Part shown: piece after piece, positions 1 to 9,200 of the stretch
How the letters are laid out: each line of letters opens with the position of its first letter
Position numbering within the stretch: position 1 is the first letter of the stretch
Source: JAPSGM01 sp036556985
Lineage (GTDB): Bacteria > Chloroflexota > Limnocylindria > QHBO01
DNA: 60,886 bases
NCBI GenBank assembly: GCA_036556985.1
Contig: DATBIK010000026.1
Location: 1-60,886 of the forward strand
Direction: 5' to 3'
Notes under the pieces: generated by a model
The model's database searches: none
Told to the model about the DNA's origin: nothing
The model's input: only the letters and a program-made list of their open reading frames with translations
Program-made: the position numbers and the translations under genes

Positions 1-101
1 CCTTCGCGGCCTTCGACCCCTGGCGCGTGTACTTCGCCCACGACCTCGCCCACTGGGAGCGCCCGCCCGAAGCGGAGCCCGTCGTCCCCCCGCGCTCGTA
101 G
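1..101 (+). CDS. C-terminal end of an unknown protein (5' truncated)
   Basis: The window opens inside this gene. Reading from base 3 gives 32 codons ending in a TAG stop; the segment begins FAAFDPWRVYF and finishes in a Pro/Glu-rich tail (RPPEAEPVVPPRS), typical of a disordered C-terminus. No domain can be named from so short a piece. It runs towards the response regulator on the other strand, and the gap between the two genes is filled by a four-palindrome repeat element whose first palindrome begins 20 bp after this stop. Confidence 0.5.
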   Translation, partial: FAAFDPWRVYFAHDLAHWERPPEAEPVVPPRS

Positions 102-120
102 CGCGCCGTGGACGCCGATG

Positions 121-308
121 TGGCCCGCTGTGTCGGGCCAACCTCAGCCTGGCAGTCACCTCTGGCGGTGATTGGCCTGGTGTATCGGGCCAGCCGCAGC
201 ACGAAGGCCGCCAGATGGCGGGGCTCACGCTCACCGTGGCCCGCTGTGTCGGGCCAAACTCAGCCTGGCGGTCACTTCGGGCCAGGATCGGCCGGCTGTA
301 TCGGGCCA
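121..308 (+). repeat. Four-palindrome intergenic element, copy A
   Basis: Four 20-bp imperfect palindromes of the form TGGCCCGCTGTATCGGGCCA start at 121, 173, 237 and 289, so start-to-start distances are 52, 64 and 52 bp. Each has 7-bp arms around a 6-nt centre (CTGTGT, GTGTAT, CTGTGT, CTGTAT). The 32-nt spacers 1 and 3 resemble each other (both carry CTCAGCCTGGC), and the 44-nt middle spacer contains GCACGAAGGCCGCC and GCTCACGCTCACCG, which recur in copies B and C. It lies between two convergent stop codons, 20 and 30 bp away. Seen directly; function unknown. Confidence 0.9.
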
Positions 309-337
309 GACGCGCCCGCGGGAAGGGGGCGGGCGGG

Positions 338-1912
<1,575 letters not shown>

Positions 1913-1955
1913 TCAGGGTCTCCGCTCGGGATCGGGATGGACGCAGATCGTACAC

Positions 1956-2189
1956 CTAGTTGCCGGAGCTGGCACCCGGCGCCCCTGAGGCGGGCAGGAC
2001 CGACGGTACCGGCGCGCTCGGGAACGGCGTGGGCTCCGGCGTCAGCGAGGACGGGAAGCCCAGGAAGGCCAGCACGAACATGAGCACGAACAGGCCGATG
2101 ACGACCACGACCCACGGTCGTGCCAGCCGATCCTGCGAGGGTGGCAGGGCGCCGCGGTAGCCGGACGCGGGTCGCTGCTGATCGGTCAT
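1956..2189 (-). CDS. Small single-pass membrane protein, Pro/Ser-rich tail
   Basis: A 77-aa protein with a short polar N-terminus (MTDQQRPASGYRG), one membrane segment at about residues 26-45 (WVVVVIGLFVLMFVLAFLGF) and a Pro/Ser/Ala-rich, probably extracytoplasmic tail (TPEPTPFPSAPVPS). Its ATG overlaps the stop of the upstream small gene as ATGA, so the two are translated together. The start has the context GACCGATG seen at several genes here. I do not recognise a family. Confidence 0.7.
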   Translation of the reverse strand: MTDQQRPASGYRGALPPSQDRLARPWVVVVIGLFVLMFVLAFLGFPSSLTPEPTPFPSAPVPSVLPASGAPGASSGN

Positions 2190-2380
2190 CGGTCTCCTTC
2201 GGTGAGGCTCCGCAGGCGTCGCTCCACGTGCGCCAGACGGGCCCGCTGGTTGGCGATGTCCCGCCGCGCGCGGAGCGCGGCCAGCGGGACGGCGATGCCG
2301 AGGGTCCAGGCCAGCAGGCCGAGCGTGCCGCAGACCATCACGGCGAGGGCAGCCACCGCCAGGTCGAGGATGGAGGCCAC
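2186..2380 (-). CDS. Small membrane protein with a basic coiled-coil tail
   Basis: A 64-aa product starting at GTG. An N-terminal hydrophobic stretch of about 30 residues (ILDLAVAALAVMVCGTLGLL and on) is followed by a basic helical segment, RARRDIANQRARLAHVERRL, predicted to be cytoplasmic. It lies 21 bp after the MFS fusion gene's stop and overlaps the start of the next small gene by 4 nt, so it belongs to the same minus-strand transcription unit. Hypothetical; GC and codon use fit the neighbours. Confidence 0.6.
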   Translation of the reverse strand: MASILDLAVAALAVMVCGTLGLLAWTLGIAVPLAALRARRDIANQRARLAHVERRLRSLTEGDR

Positions 2381-2401
2381 GGCGCGGCGAAGGGTAGCAG
2401 G

Positions 2402-4354
2402 CTACCGCGCGTCGCGCATGGCCGGCACCAGCAGGCCGACCAGCCCGGCGGCGGCGATCATGGAGCCGCCCGCGATGAGCACGTTCGCCGGACCGATGAT
2501 CCCCGACAGCCATCCCGCCAGGCCCATGGACAGTGCCATGGCCCCGAAGGTCAGCGCCTGGCGGGTGGACACCACGCGGCCGAACAGCCGGGTGGGGGTG
2601 CGCTCCTGGAAGAGGGTGATCGTCGGCACCAGGTAGAGGAGGTTGGCGGCGCCGATGACGAAGAAGAGGCCGATGGCGATGTACGGGTCGGTCACCAGCC
2701 CGGCGGCGACCATGCCGGCCCCGAGCAGGATGAAGCCGGCGATGGTCATCGGTCCCTTTGGCGACCGCGTGAAGTACCCGCCGATGATCAGGCCACCCGC
2801 CACGCTGCCCAGGCCCAGGGCGCTCATCATCCAGCCGTAATTCTGCGGGAAGGGGATGACCGACTGGTCGAGCGTCTGCTGGGCGTAGAGGAATGCGCAC
2901 ACGATCTCCGCGCCGAACGCGAGCTGGGCGATGGTGCTCACGATGGTGTTCGCGAGGAGCTCGCGCTGGCCGGTGAGGAAGCGCCAGCCCTCGGCCATCT
3001 CGCGCCACACCGCGCGGACGCTGAACGGGACGACCTCCACCGCCTCCCTGGGCACGACCATGGCCGCGAGCAGCAGGGCCGATGCGACGTACGTCCCGGC
3101 GTCGAGCATGAAGGCCGCGGCGATCAGGCCGGCCAGCGCGGCCACGATGGCCGCCGCGACGGGTTGGCCCAGGACGTCGGCCAGTGTCTCGGACAGGGTG
3201 GAGGCGGAGTTCGCTGTGACGAGGTGCTCCTCGCGGACGATGGCCGGGACGATGGCCGTCTTGGCCGGGCGGAAGAGCAGGCCCACGGTCGCCACCAGGA
3301 AGGCGATGAAGAAGACGAGGGCCATGTGGACCTCGATGGCGAGCGGGACCAACAGGACGAGCCCGGCCCGCACGATGTCGCAGGCGATCATCGTGCGGCG
3401 GCGGTCCCAGCGGTCGACGAGGGCGCCGGCCAGTGGTCCGAGCAGGACGTTCGGCACGGCGGTCATGGCGAAGGCGATGCCCAGGTCCAGCGGCGTGCCG
3501 CGCTGCGTGACGAGCACGCCGAGCGCCACCTGGTGCACCCGGTCGCCGAAGAAGCTGATGAGCTGCCCCATCCACAGCAGGGAGAAGTTCCGGTTGCGGA
3601 CGAGGGCCAGGTACGGCGACTGCGGCCGCTCCTCGGGTTCGACCCGCTCGGCGGGGATGGCCGGCACGGTCGCCGCCGAGGCGCCCCCACCGGCCGGCCT
3701 GACGAGCGGTGGCGCGGCGGCGATCGCGGGCGCCGCGGCCGAGGCCATGACGGAGGCGGGGAACGGGTCGTTGGGCCGAGGACCGAACGTGACCAGCGGG
3801 CGCATCGGTGCGCCCGGGCGGGTCATGGTGTAGACGATGGTCCAGAACAGGCCAAGGGCCAGCAGCAGGTCGCCGATGCTGACCACGTCGCGGATGACGG
3901 GCAGCGGCAGCGGGACGACGTCGCCGAAGATCCCCCCGCGCGACACGAACTCGGCAACGGTGCTGGTGGGCATGAGGAAGTGGAACGCGTCGCCCGCCAC
4001 GGCATCGGGCTGGAAGCCGGCGGCCTCGAAGGCGCCCGGCCAGATCGGCATGCGACCGCCGTTGAGGAGGACGGCCAGGAAGTTCAGGCCGATGCCCACC
4101 GCCGCCACCTGGAGCCCGGGCACCCGCCAGTTGCCCCACAGGAACACGAAGATGAGGAAGTAGGCGGCCACGATCGCCCAGCCGATGGGCAGGTTGGTCG
4201 CGTCGTTCGTGCGCAGGAAGACGGCCCCGAAGCGGATGATCAGGGCGAGCAGCAGGACCCAGATCCAGCGGAGCTTCAGGTCTCCGAGACGGGGCAGGCC
4301 TCCTCCGGCCAGGGCGCCAACGATGAGCGCCAGGACGATGGTGCTAAGAAACAT
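2402..4354 (-). CDS. DUF5317-MFS fusion transporter
   Basis: A 650-aa membrane protein. Residues about 1-190 form a multi-pass module beginning MFLSTIVLALIVGALAGGG and containing LNGGRMPIWP, features of the DUF5317 family. A Pro/Ala linker (about 205-245) joins it to a 10-12-helix major facilitator domain with the loop motif DRWDRRR, resembling drug or siderophore exporters of the MFS_3 type. The ATG chosen overlaps the last codons of the HD-GYP gene by 11 nt; longer reading frames would run deep into that gene. Substrate unknown. The domain join is unusual and could couple a DUF5317 sensor-like module to export. Confidence 0.85.
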   Translation of the reverse strand: MFLSTIVLALIVGALAGGGLPRLGDLKLRWIWVLLLALIIRFGAVFLRTNDATNLPIGWAIVAAYFLIFVFLWGNWRVPGLQVAAVGIGLNFLAVLLNGGRMPIWPGAFEAAGFQPDAVAGDAFHFLMPTSTVAEFVSRGGIFGDVVPLPLPVIRDVVSIGDLLLALGLFWTIVYTMTRPGAPMRPLVTFGPRPNDPFPASVMASAAAPAIAAAPPLVRPAGGGASAATVPAIPAERVEPEERPQSPYLALVRNRNFSLLWMGQLISFFGDRVHQVALGVLVTQRGTPLDLGIAFAMTAVPNVLLGPLAGALVDRWDRRRTMIACDIVRAGLVLLVPLAIEVHMALVFFIAFLVATVGLLFRPAKTAIVPAIVREEHLVTANSASTLSETLADVLGQPVAAAIVAALAGLIAAAFMLDAGTYVASALLLAAMVVPREAVEVVPFSVRAVWREMAEGWRFLTGQRELLANTIVSTIAQLAFGAEIVCAFLYAQQTLDQSVIPFPQNYGWMMSALGLGSVAGGLIIGGYFTRSPKGPMTIAGFILLGAGMVAAGLVTDPYIAIGLFFVIGAANLLYLVPTITLFQERTPTRLFGRVVSTRQALTFGAMALSMGLAGWLSGIIGPANVLIAGGSMIAAAGLVGLLVPAMRDAR

Positions 4355-5798
4355 CGTCCGATGCGAGCATCGGCCTCGACTGACGGGACTCCGGCGGGCT
4401 CGGATCGGCAGCCGTGGCAGCGGCGGTGTCGGCTCCTTCGTCCGCATCCGACCCCGCGTCCGCCTGGGGCGGGCGGTCGCGCGGGTCCGGCGCGTGGAGC
4501 ATGGTGGGCAGCTCGTCCTCGCGGTCCGGCGGGCGGTCCAGGATCTCGCGCGGCAGGTTCACGAGCACCGGCACGATCTCCGGGTCGAACTGGATGCCGG
4601 TGTACTTCTCCAGCTCCGCCACCGCCTGCTCGTGGGTGAGGGGGGTCTTGCGGTACGGGCGGCTGGAGGTCATGGCCTCGTAGGCATCGGCGATGGTCAG
4701 GATGCGGGCCCCCAGCGGGATGTCGAGCGCCTCCACCCCGTCCGGGTAGCCGGAGCCGTTGAACCATTCGTGGTGGGCCTTGATCAGCGGCGCCTCCTCG
4801 GTGAGCTGCTTGGCCGGCGCCACGATCTCCGCACCGATGGTGGGGTGCTGGTTCATGAGGAAGCGCTCGTCCTTGTCGAGCGGCCCCTCCTTGAGGAGGA
4901 TGTTGTCGCGGATGCCGATCTTCCCCACGTCGTGGAGCAGGCCGGCCCACTGGATCTTCTCCACCTCGGGTTCCGGCAGCTTCATGACGCGCGCCATCTG
5001 TACGGAGATGTGGCTCACGCGGTTCGAGTGACCGCGGGTGTACTTGTCTCTCGCGTCGACGGCGTTGGCCAAGGCGCCGATGGTCTGCTCGAAGAGCTCC
5101 CTGGTCTCCACGTAGCGGTGGTACGCCAGGCGCGTCGTGAAGAGGGGGACGACGAAGAGGGGAGTGGCCCACCAGCCCACGCCATTGGGGAGGAGGAAGA
5201 TCTGCGCCATCAACCACGCGAGCGGCGCCAACCCCAACAGGCTTGCGAAGACCGCGCCTAGGTCTTGCGCCCAGACGGTTCGTATCGGGATGCCGGTCCG
5301 CGTGCTGACAGCCGCTAGGGCGAGGATGGCATTGGTCGCGTAGTAGACGCCGCTTCCAACAAGGAGGCCGAAGAATGTGAGGATCTCCGCCATCGGGGAT
5401 GCAAGGCCGATCGCTTCGCCACGCACGACCTCGAAAGCGGCTCCGCCAAGGACCACGGCGACAACAACGGCGGCATGGTTGAACAGAGTGCCGTACCAAG
5501 GGATCTGGCGACGGACCTCGCGATAGTCCGTGGTGCCAATCGCAGCGACTACCGCTGCAGCAAGAGGACCGCCTAGCACGAGGCTCGCAAGAAAGGGGGC
5601 AGCACTTACCGAGACGACCGTTCCGTGCGGAAGACGAACAGGCAGGGCGGCCCCGACGAGGGTGAGGCCTATCCAGAAGAGGATCCCTAGCAGGCCGCCG
5701 ATCTCATCCCGGAGCGGGAATAGAAAGGCCGCCGCCGCGGCAGCAACTGCGGCGGCGGCGGTACATGCGGCTATCAGAATCCGGACGTTCGAGTTCAC
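4344..5798 (-). CDS. Membrane-anchored HD-GYP c-di-GMP phosphodiesterase
   Basis: A 484-aa protein. Residues 1-225 hold about seven membrane helices (Ala/Val-rich, MASE-like sensor region). Residues about 235-420 are an HD-GYP domain: H289-D290 in LLHDVGKIGI, HHEWFNGSGYPDG with the GYP signature at 350-352, and RILTIADAYEAM; such domains hydrolyse cyclic-di-GMP. The last 65 residues are acidic and Pro-rich. Start is GTG with GGGTGA upstream. It follows the two SIKGW mini-ORFs on the same strand and overlaps the MFS fusion start, so the set is probably one operon. A glycosyltransferase with a c-di-GMP-binding PilZ domain lies 4 kb upstream. Confidence 0.93.
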   Translation of the reverse strand: MNSNVRILIAACTAAAAVAAAAAAFLFPLRDEIGGLLGILFWIGLTLVGAALPVRLPHGTVVSVSAAPFLASLVLGGPLAAAVVAAIGTTDYREVRRQIPWYGTLFNHAAVVVAVVLGGAAFEVVRGEAIGLASPMAEILTFFGLLVGSGVYYATNAILALAAVSTRTGIPIRTVWAQDLGAVFASLLGLAPLAWLMAQIFLLPNGVGWWATPLFVVPLFTTRLAYHRYVETRELFEQTIGALANAVDARDKYTRGHSNRVSHISVQMARVMKLPEPEVEKIQWAGLLHDVGKIGIRDNILLKEGPLDKDERFLMNQHPTIGAEIVAPAKQLTEEAPLIKAHHEWFNGSGYPDGVEALDIPLGARILTIADAYEAMTSSRPYRKTPLTHEQAVAELEKYTGIQFDPEIVPVLVNLPREILDRPPDREDELPTMLHAPDPRDRPPQADAGSDADEGADTAAATAADPSPPESRQSRPMLASDDVS

Positions 5799-5846
5799 CC
5801 ATGCGTCACCCTAGCGGGGTGATGCCGGGGAGTCTATCACCCAGAC

Positions 5847-5945
5847 CTACCAGCCCTTGATGCTTGCGCCCCCGGCAATGGCCAAGGTAACCAAGCCCCC
5901 AAGGGTGGTCAGCAACGCCAGTAAGCGTCGTCGAAACGCATGCAT
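5847..5945 (-). CDS. 32-aa putative secreted or membrane peptide ending SIKGW
   Basis: An ORF of 32 codons: basic N-terminus (MHAFRRRLLALL), a hydrophobic core of about 18 residues (LLTTLGGLVTLAIAGG), then ASIKGW and TAG. It resembles a minimal signal peptide with a small C-terminal product released after AGGA or GGAS. A textbook Shine-Dalgarno AGGAG stands 6 nt before the ATG. Its last five residues are identical to those of the 9-aa ORF 19 nt upstream. It lies between the BTAD regulator and the HD-GYP gene, on their strand. No family is known to me; the strong ribosome site and signal-like design argue that it is real. Confidence 0.6.
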   Translation of the reverse strand: MHAFRRRLLALLTTLGGLVTLAIAGGASIKGW

Positions 5946-5964
5946 GCTTGACTCCTGGGACTGG

Positions 5965-5994
5965 TTACCAGCCCTTGATTGACTGTCTTGCCAT
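5965..5994 (-). CDS. 9-aa mini-ORF MARQSIKGW
   Basis: ATG to TAA encodes MARQSIKGW. The stretch coding for IKGW plus the flanking bases (accagcccttgat on the plus strand, 5967-5979) is repeated exactly at 5849-5861 in the next ORF. GAGGG lies about 9 nt before the ATG. The same frame could extend to a GTG 45 nt further upstream. Either it is a second, leaderless version of the peptide or the remnant of a duplicated copy of the 32-aa gene; the sequence alone does not decide. Confidence 0.4.
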   Translation of the reverse strand: MARQSIKGW

Positions 5995-6027
5995 CAGAAG
6001 GTGCCCTCTTCTGAACTGAAATAGACA

Positions 6028-6062
6028 CAACCGACACACTCCGGTGACGGAACGGTCGGTTG
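6028..6062. promoter_or_regulatory. 8-bp perfect inverted repeat in the mini-ORF leader
   Basis: CAACCGAC (6028-6035) and GTCGGTTG (6055-6062) are perfect inverted repeats 19 nt apart, inside the predicted 5' leader of the SIKGW operon and about 35 nt upstream of its first ATG. It could be a DNA operator or, in the RNA, a stem that affects translation. Confidence 0.45.
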
Positions 6063-6116
6063 CACTACATGCTCCCCGACGACCTAAGTGCCCACATTCG
6101 GTCGGCGGATCGATGC

Positions 6117-6159
6117 ACCCTAGCTCTCAGCCAGTACCACGGCAGTACCAAAGTACTGG
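6117..6159 (-). promoter_or_regulatory. SARP-like operator and -10 box for the SIKGW/HD-GYP operon
   Basis: On the minus strand the 7-mer GGTACTG occurs twice at exactly 11-bp period (plus-strand starts 6132 and 6143), and with the outer CCAGTAC/GTACTGG (6131-6137, 6153-6159) also forms a 7-bp inverted repeat. Nine nt after the last 7-mer comes TAGGGT (6122-6117), the same -10 hexamer as at the hsp20 promoter. SARP/BTAD regulators are known to bind 7-mer direct repeats at 11-bp spacing about 8 bp upstream of the -10. The site lies between the BTAD regulator's stop and the mini-ORFs. Confidence 0.5.
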
Positions 6160-6216
6160 TCTGGAGGGAACTCTACTCGCCGACGAGGCGGGAAGTCAAT
6201 ACCCGCCCGGCAAGAG

Positions 6217-9200
6217 TCAATTATTCGTAGACTCCGCCGTCTGGCTTCTCGAGCCTAGTTCAGACATCAGATCCGCTATCCGGCTGGCTGGAGCCTCGGC
6301 CAGCTCATCCTCGATCCTCTTCGCGTATCGGATGATCACGTCCCTGGCTGCGACTTGGCGACCGGACTTCGCAAGGTGTTCGGCGAGCGCGATGTACGCG
6401 TCGTCGTCGAACTCATCCAAGTCGATGAGGGCACTGGCAGCTCGAATTCGCAGGTCCGGGCTCAAGTTCATCGATGTCGTGGCGAGGGGCAGGAGGAAAT
6501 CACGGACCTCGGCGTGGACGGCCATCTGAATTCGCGCTGCCCAGTCTTCATACCGCAGTTCGTTGAGGAACGGGCCGTGAATCATCCGGATGATCGCCGA
6601 CGCCCTCGCCGACGCTTGACGCCCGCCACTGGATACGTCTGCAGCCAGCACTCGGAACTCGCTGATATCGGTCCGCACCAACTCGGGGTTGAACTGAACC
6701 ACATCCACTGTGCTCATGACGTACTGGGGACTCGCGCCATCTCGATAGCTTCCGTCAATCGCACGCCTCAACTGAAACACGGTCTGATTGAGACTATTCA
6801 CGGCAGCACTGGGATCAGAATCTGGCCACATCATGTCCAGGACCATGTCGCGCGTAAGCGTTGAGCCTGAATACGCGACCAGTAGGCCAAGTAGCGTCCT
6901 CATTCGGCGCCGATCTACGGGAAGGACTGGCCCGTCCCAGCTACCTCGTCGCATGGTGAGCGCGCCGAACGATTGGACAAACAACAGCGGTGCTTGCTTC
7001 TGGACGAGCACTCGTCTCACGCCCGCTACATCTTCACCAGGAACCTCGCGAAGTAGGTTCTCGGTGTCGCGTGTGGCGTGGCGAACAATGGCGTCAAGCA
7101 CGAGTTCTCGCCTCCGTCCAGAGAGCGCCGGCAACACGTCGACCAAGACGGCCCGCCAACCCTCGGGGTCCGCGTTCGCGAGCGCGATCAGAACTGCGTC
7201 TCCTTCGCGGCTCGCGGCTAGGAGGCGAGCGATCTTGGTGTAGCGACGCAACCACCACCGAAGAGGCCGAAGTGCGCGCATAGCGATGAGCGACTTGAGG
7301 ATCTCGATTGAGCTGCGAGCGCTCTTCGTCGAATGCTCTAGGCCAAGAGCCAGTACTTTCGCGCGTGCAACAGTGACGGAGTAGGTCGCTCCTCGAGCGT
7401 CCCACGCGGTGAGCCGGTCTGTCGCCGTGAGGCACTCCCCCAAGCATCCAGAAGCATGCTTCGCAATGGCATCCGCAGGGGTGAGCATTGGCTCCAATCG
7501 CGGGTCGGTCTCTGCGCTGGAGAGCGCTCGATGTTCCCGCGCAATCTCATCCGCGCCGGCCTCGCTCAGGTAGAGGCACTCAATGAGCAGTGCGCCTACC
7601 AGATGTGCCGTCGGTCCGAGCTCATCGGGGCGCGACAGCACAGATCGCAATAGCTCGATCGCTGCGCGGAAGCGACCGTTGTGCGCGAAAACGAGCGCCA
7701 TTCCGTATTGCGCTTCGGCATGGGGTCGCGGCCACGGCGCAGTTCGCACGATTGCCATTCGGGCGACTGCCTCGGCCCGAGCCGCCTGATCAGCCGCTAA
7801 CAGGGAAGCCACCAGCTCGGCATTGTCGGCAAACGGGCCTTTGGGGACATCTCCCCAATAGCGAGCCGCCAGATCTAGGCTTCGGACGCTGTCAGCAATG
7901 TCGCCTACTTGCCGCTGGGCGCTCCCGAGATTGTGCAGTCCGATAGCGGCGAAATGTTCCCACCCTCGGGCCTTGGCCTCGACAACTATTCTGCGGAACT
8001 CATGGATCACTTCGTCGAACGAAGCCTCGATCCATCCCGCGGTAATTGCGAGATTGCCGCGAAGGCGAAGGCGCGTGGCCTCTGCACTCTCCGGTGCAAG
8101 CGCGAGGCCGTCACGTGCCATCTGGACGGCCTCAGTGATCTTGCCGTAATTCGCAAGCACGGTGCTGAGTTTCGAGCAGGCAAGCGCCTCCATTCGCTTG
8201 TCACCTTTCCGTTCGAAGAAGGCACGAGCGCGCCGAAGTGCGACTAGCGCACCTTCCCACTCCCCGCGCATCCCTTGGACCTCTCCGAGCAAGAGCGACA
8301 GTCGCGCATTTTCGTGGGACGTCTTCCGGGGCAGGACCGCGAGCCACTCGTCAATCAGGCTCAAGCGACCCTCGGATGCGACATCCTCGCCGTAACGCGC
8401 GATTAGCCGCGCAGCCTGTGGATGGAGGCCGGCCCTGAGGTAGTGGTGGATTGCTTCCGGCCATTCCCGGTTTGTCTCGTAGTAGGACGCCGCATGGATG
8501 TGCAGTCCTGCGATCTCTCCCTCAGATCGCTCTGTCATCAAGTGTCGCTCGAGGAAATCGCGGAACAACCCGTGGAAACGGTACCGCGCATCCACCGTGT
8601 CAAGGCGATAGGTGAACAGGCCCCTTTGCTCCAGTTCCGCCAGGAGCTTCGCTCCGTCGTCTGCGCCAGTAAGTCGCTCGGCGAGCTCCGGCGCAATCTG
8701 CTGGAGGATTGAGGTCGCGAGCAGGAAGCTTCTAGTGCGATCGTCCTGCTGGTCCAGAACCTCCTCGGCCAAGAATGCGAATAGGTCGCTGTCGCTGGCG
8801 GCGGTGATGGACTCGATGAAGATTCGCCGCTCCTCCCGCGTCTTTCGCTCGCGCAGCGACACCTCCACGAGCTGGAGCGATGCAGCCCACCCCTCTGTCC
8901 GGCGCTCGAGCTCGATGAGTTCGGTGGGATCGAGCGGATCGTTGTAGATGTCGCGGAACAGCTCCTCGATCTCGCGGTCGTTGAAGCGAAGGGCATCGGT
9001 CCGCATCTCGGCATAGCCGCCGTGGGTCTTGAACCGGGCGAACTGCAGGTGCGGCTTGGCACGCGACAGGAAGATGAAGCGACAGGTGGGCGGGGCGTCG
9101 CGCAGGATCTGGTTCCAGAGGCCACGGACCTCGGTGACCGAGGCCACGAACTGCCAGTCGTCGATGATGAAGGTGCACGGCTCCGTCAGCCGCTCGTACA

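Noticed and set aside
121..308. CRISPR-like look of copy A (palindromic repeats with 32-nt and 44-nt spacers)
   Set aside because: Spacers are conserved between the three copies of the element, unit number is always four, and no cas genes are near. CRISPR spacers would differ.
2120..4639. Long plus-strand ORF of 839 codons opposite the MFS fusion
   Set aside because: Composition is Arg/Gly/Asp/His-rich and typical of the antisense of a GC-rich gene; the minus-strand frame encodes a recognisable transporter.
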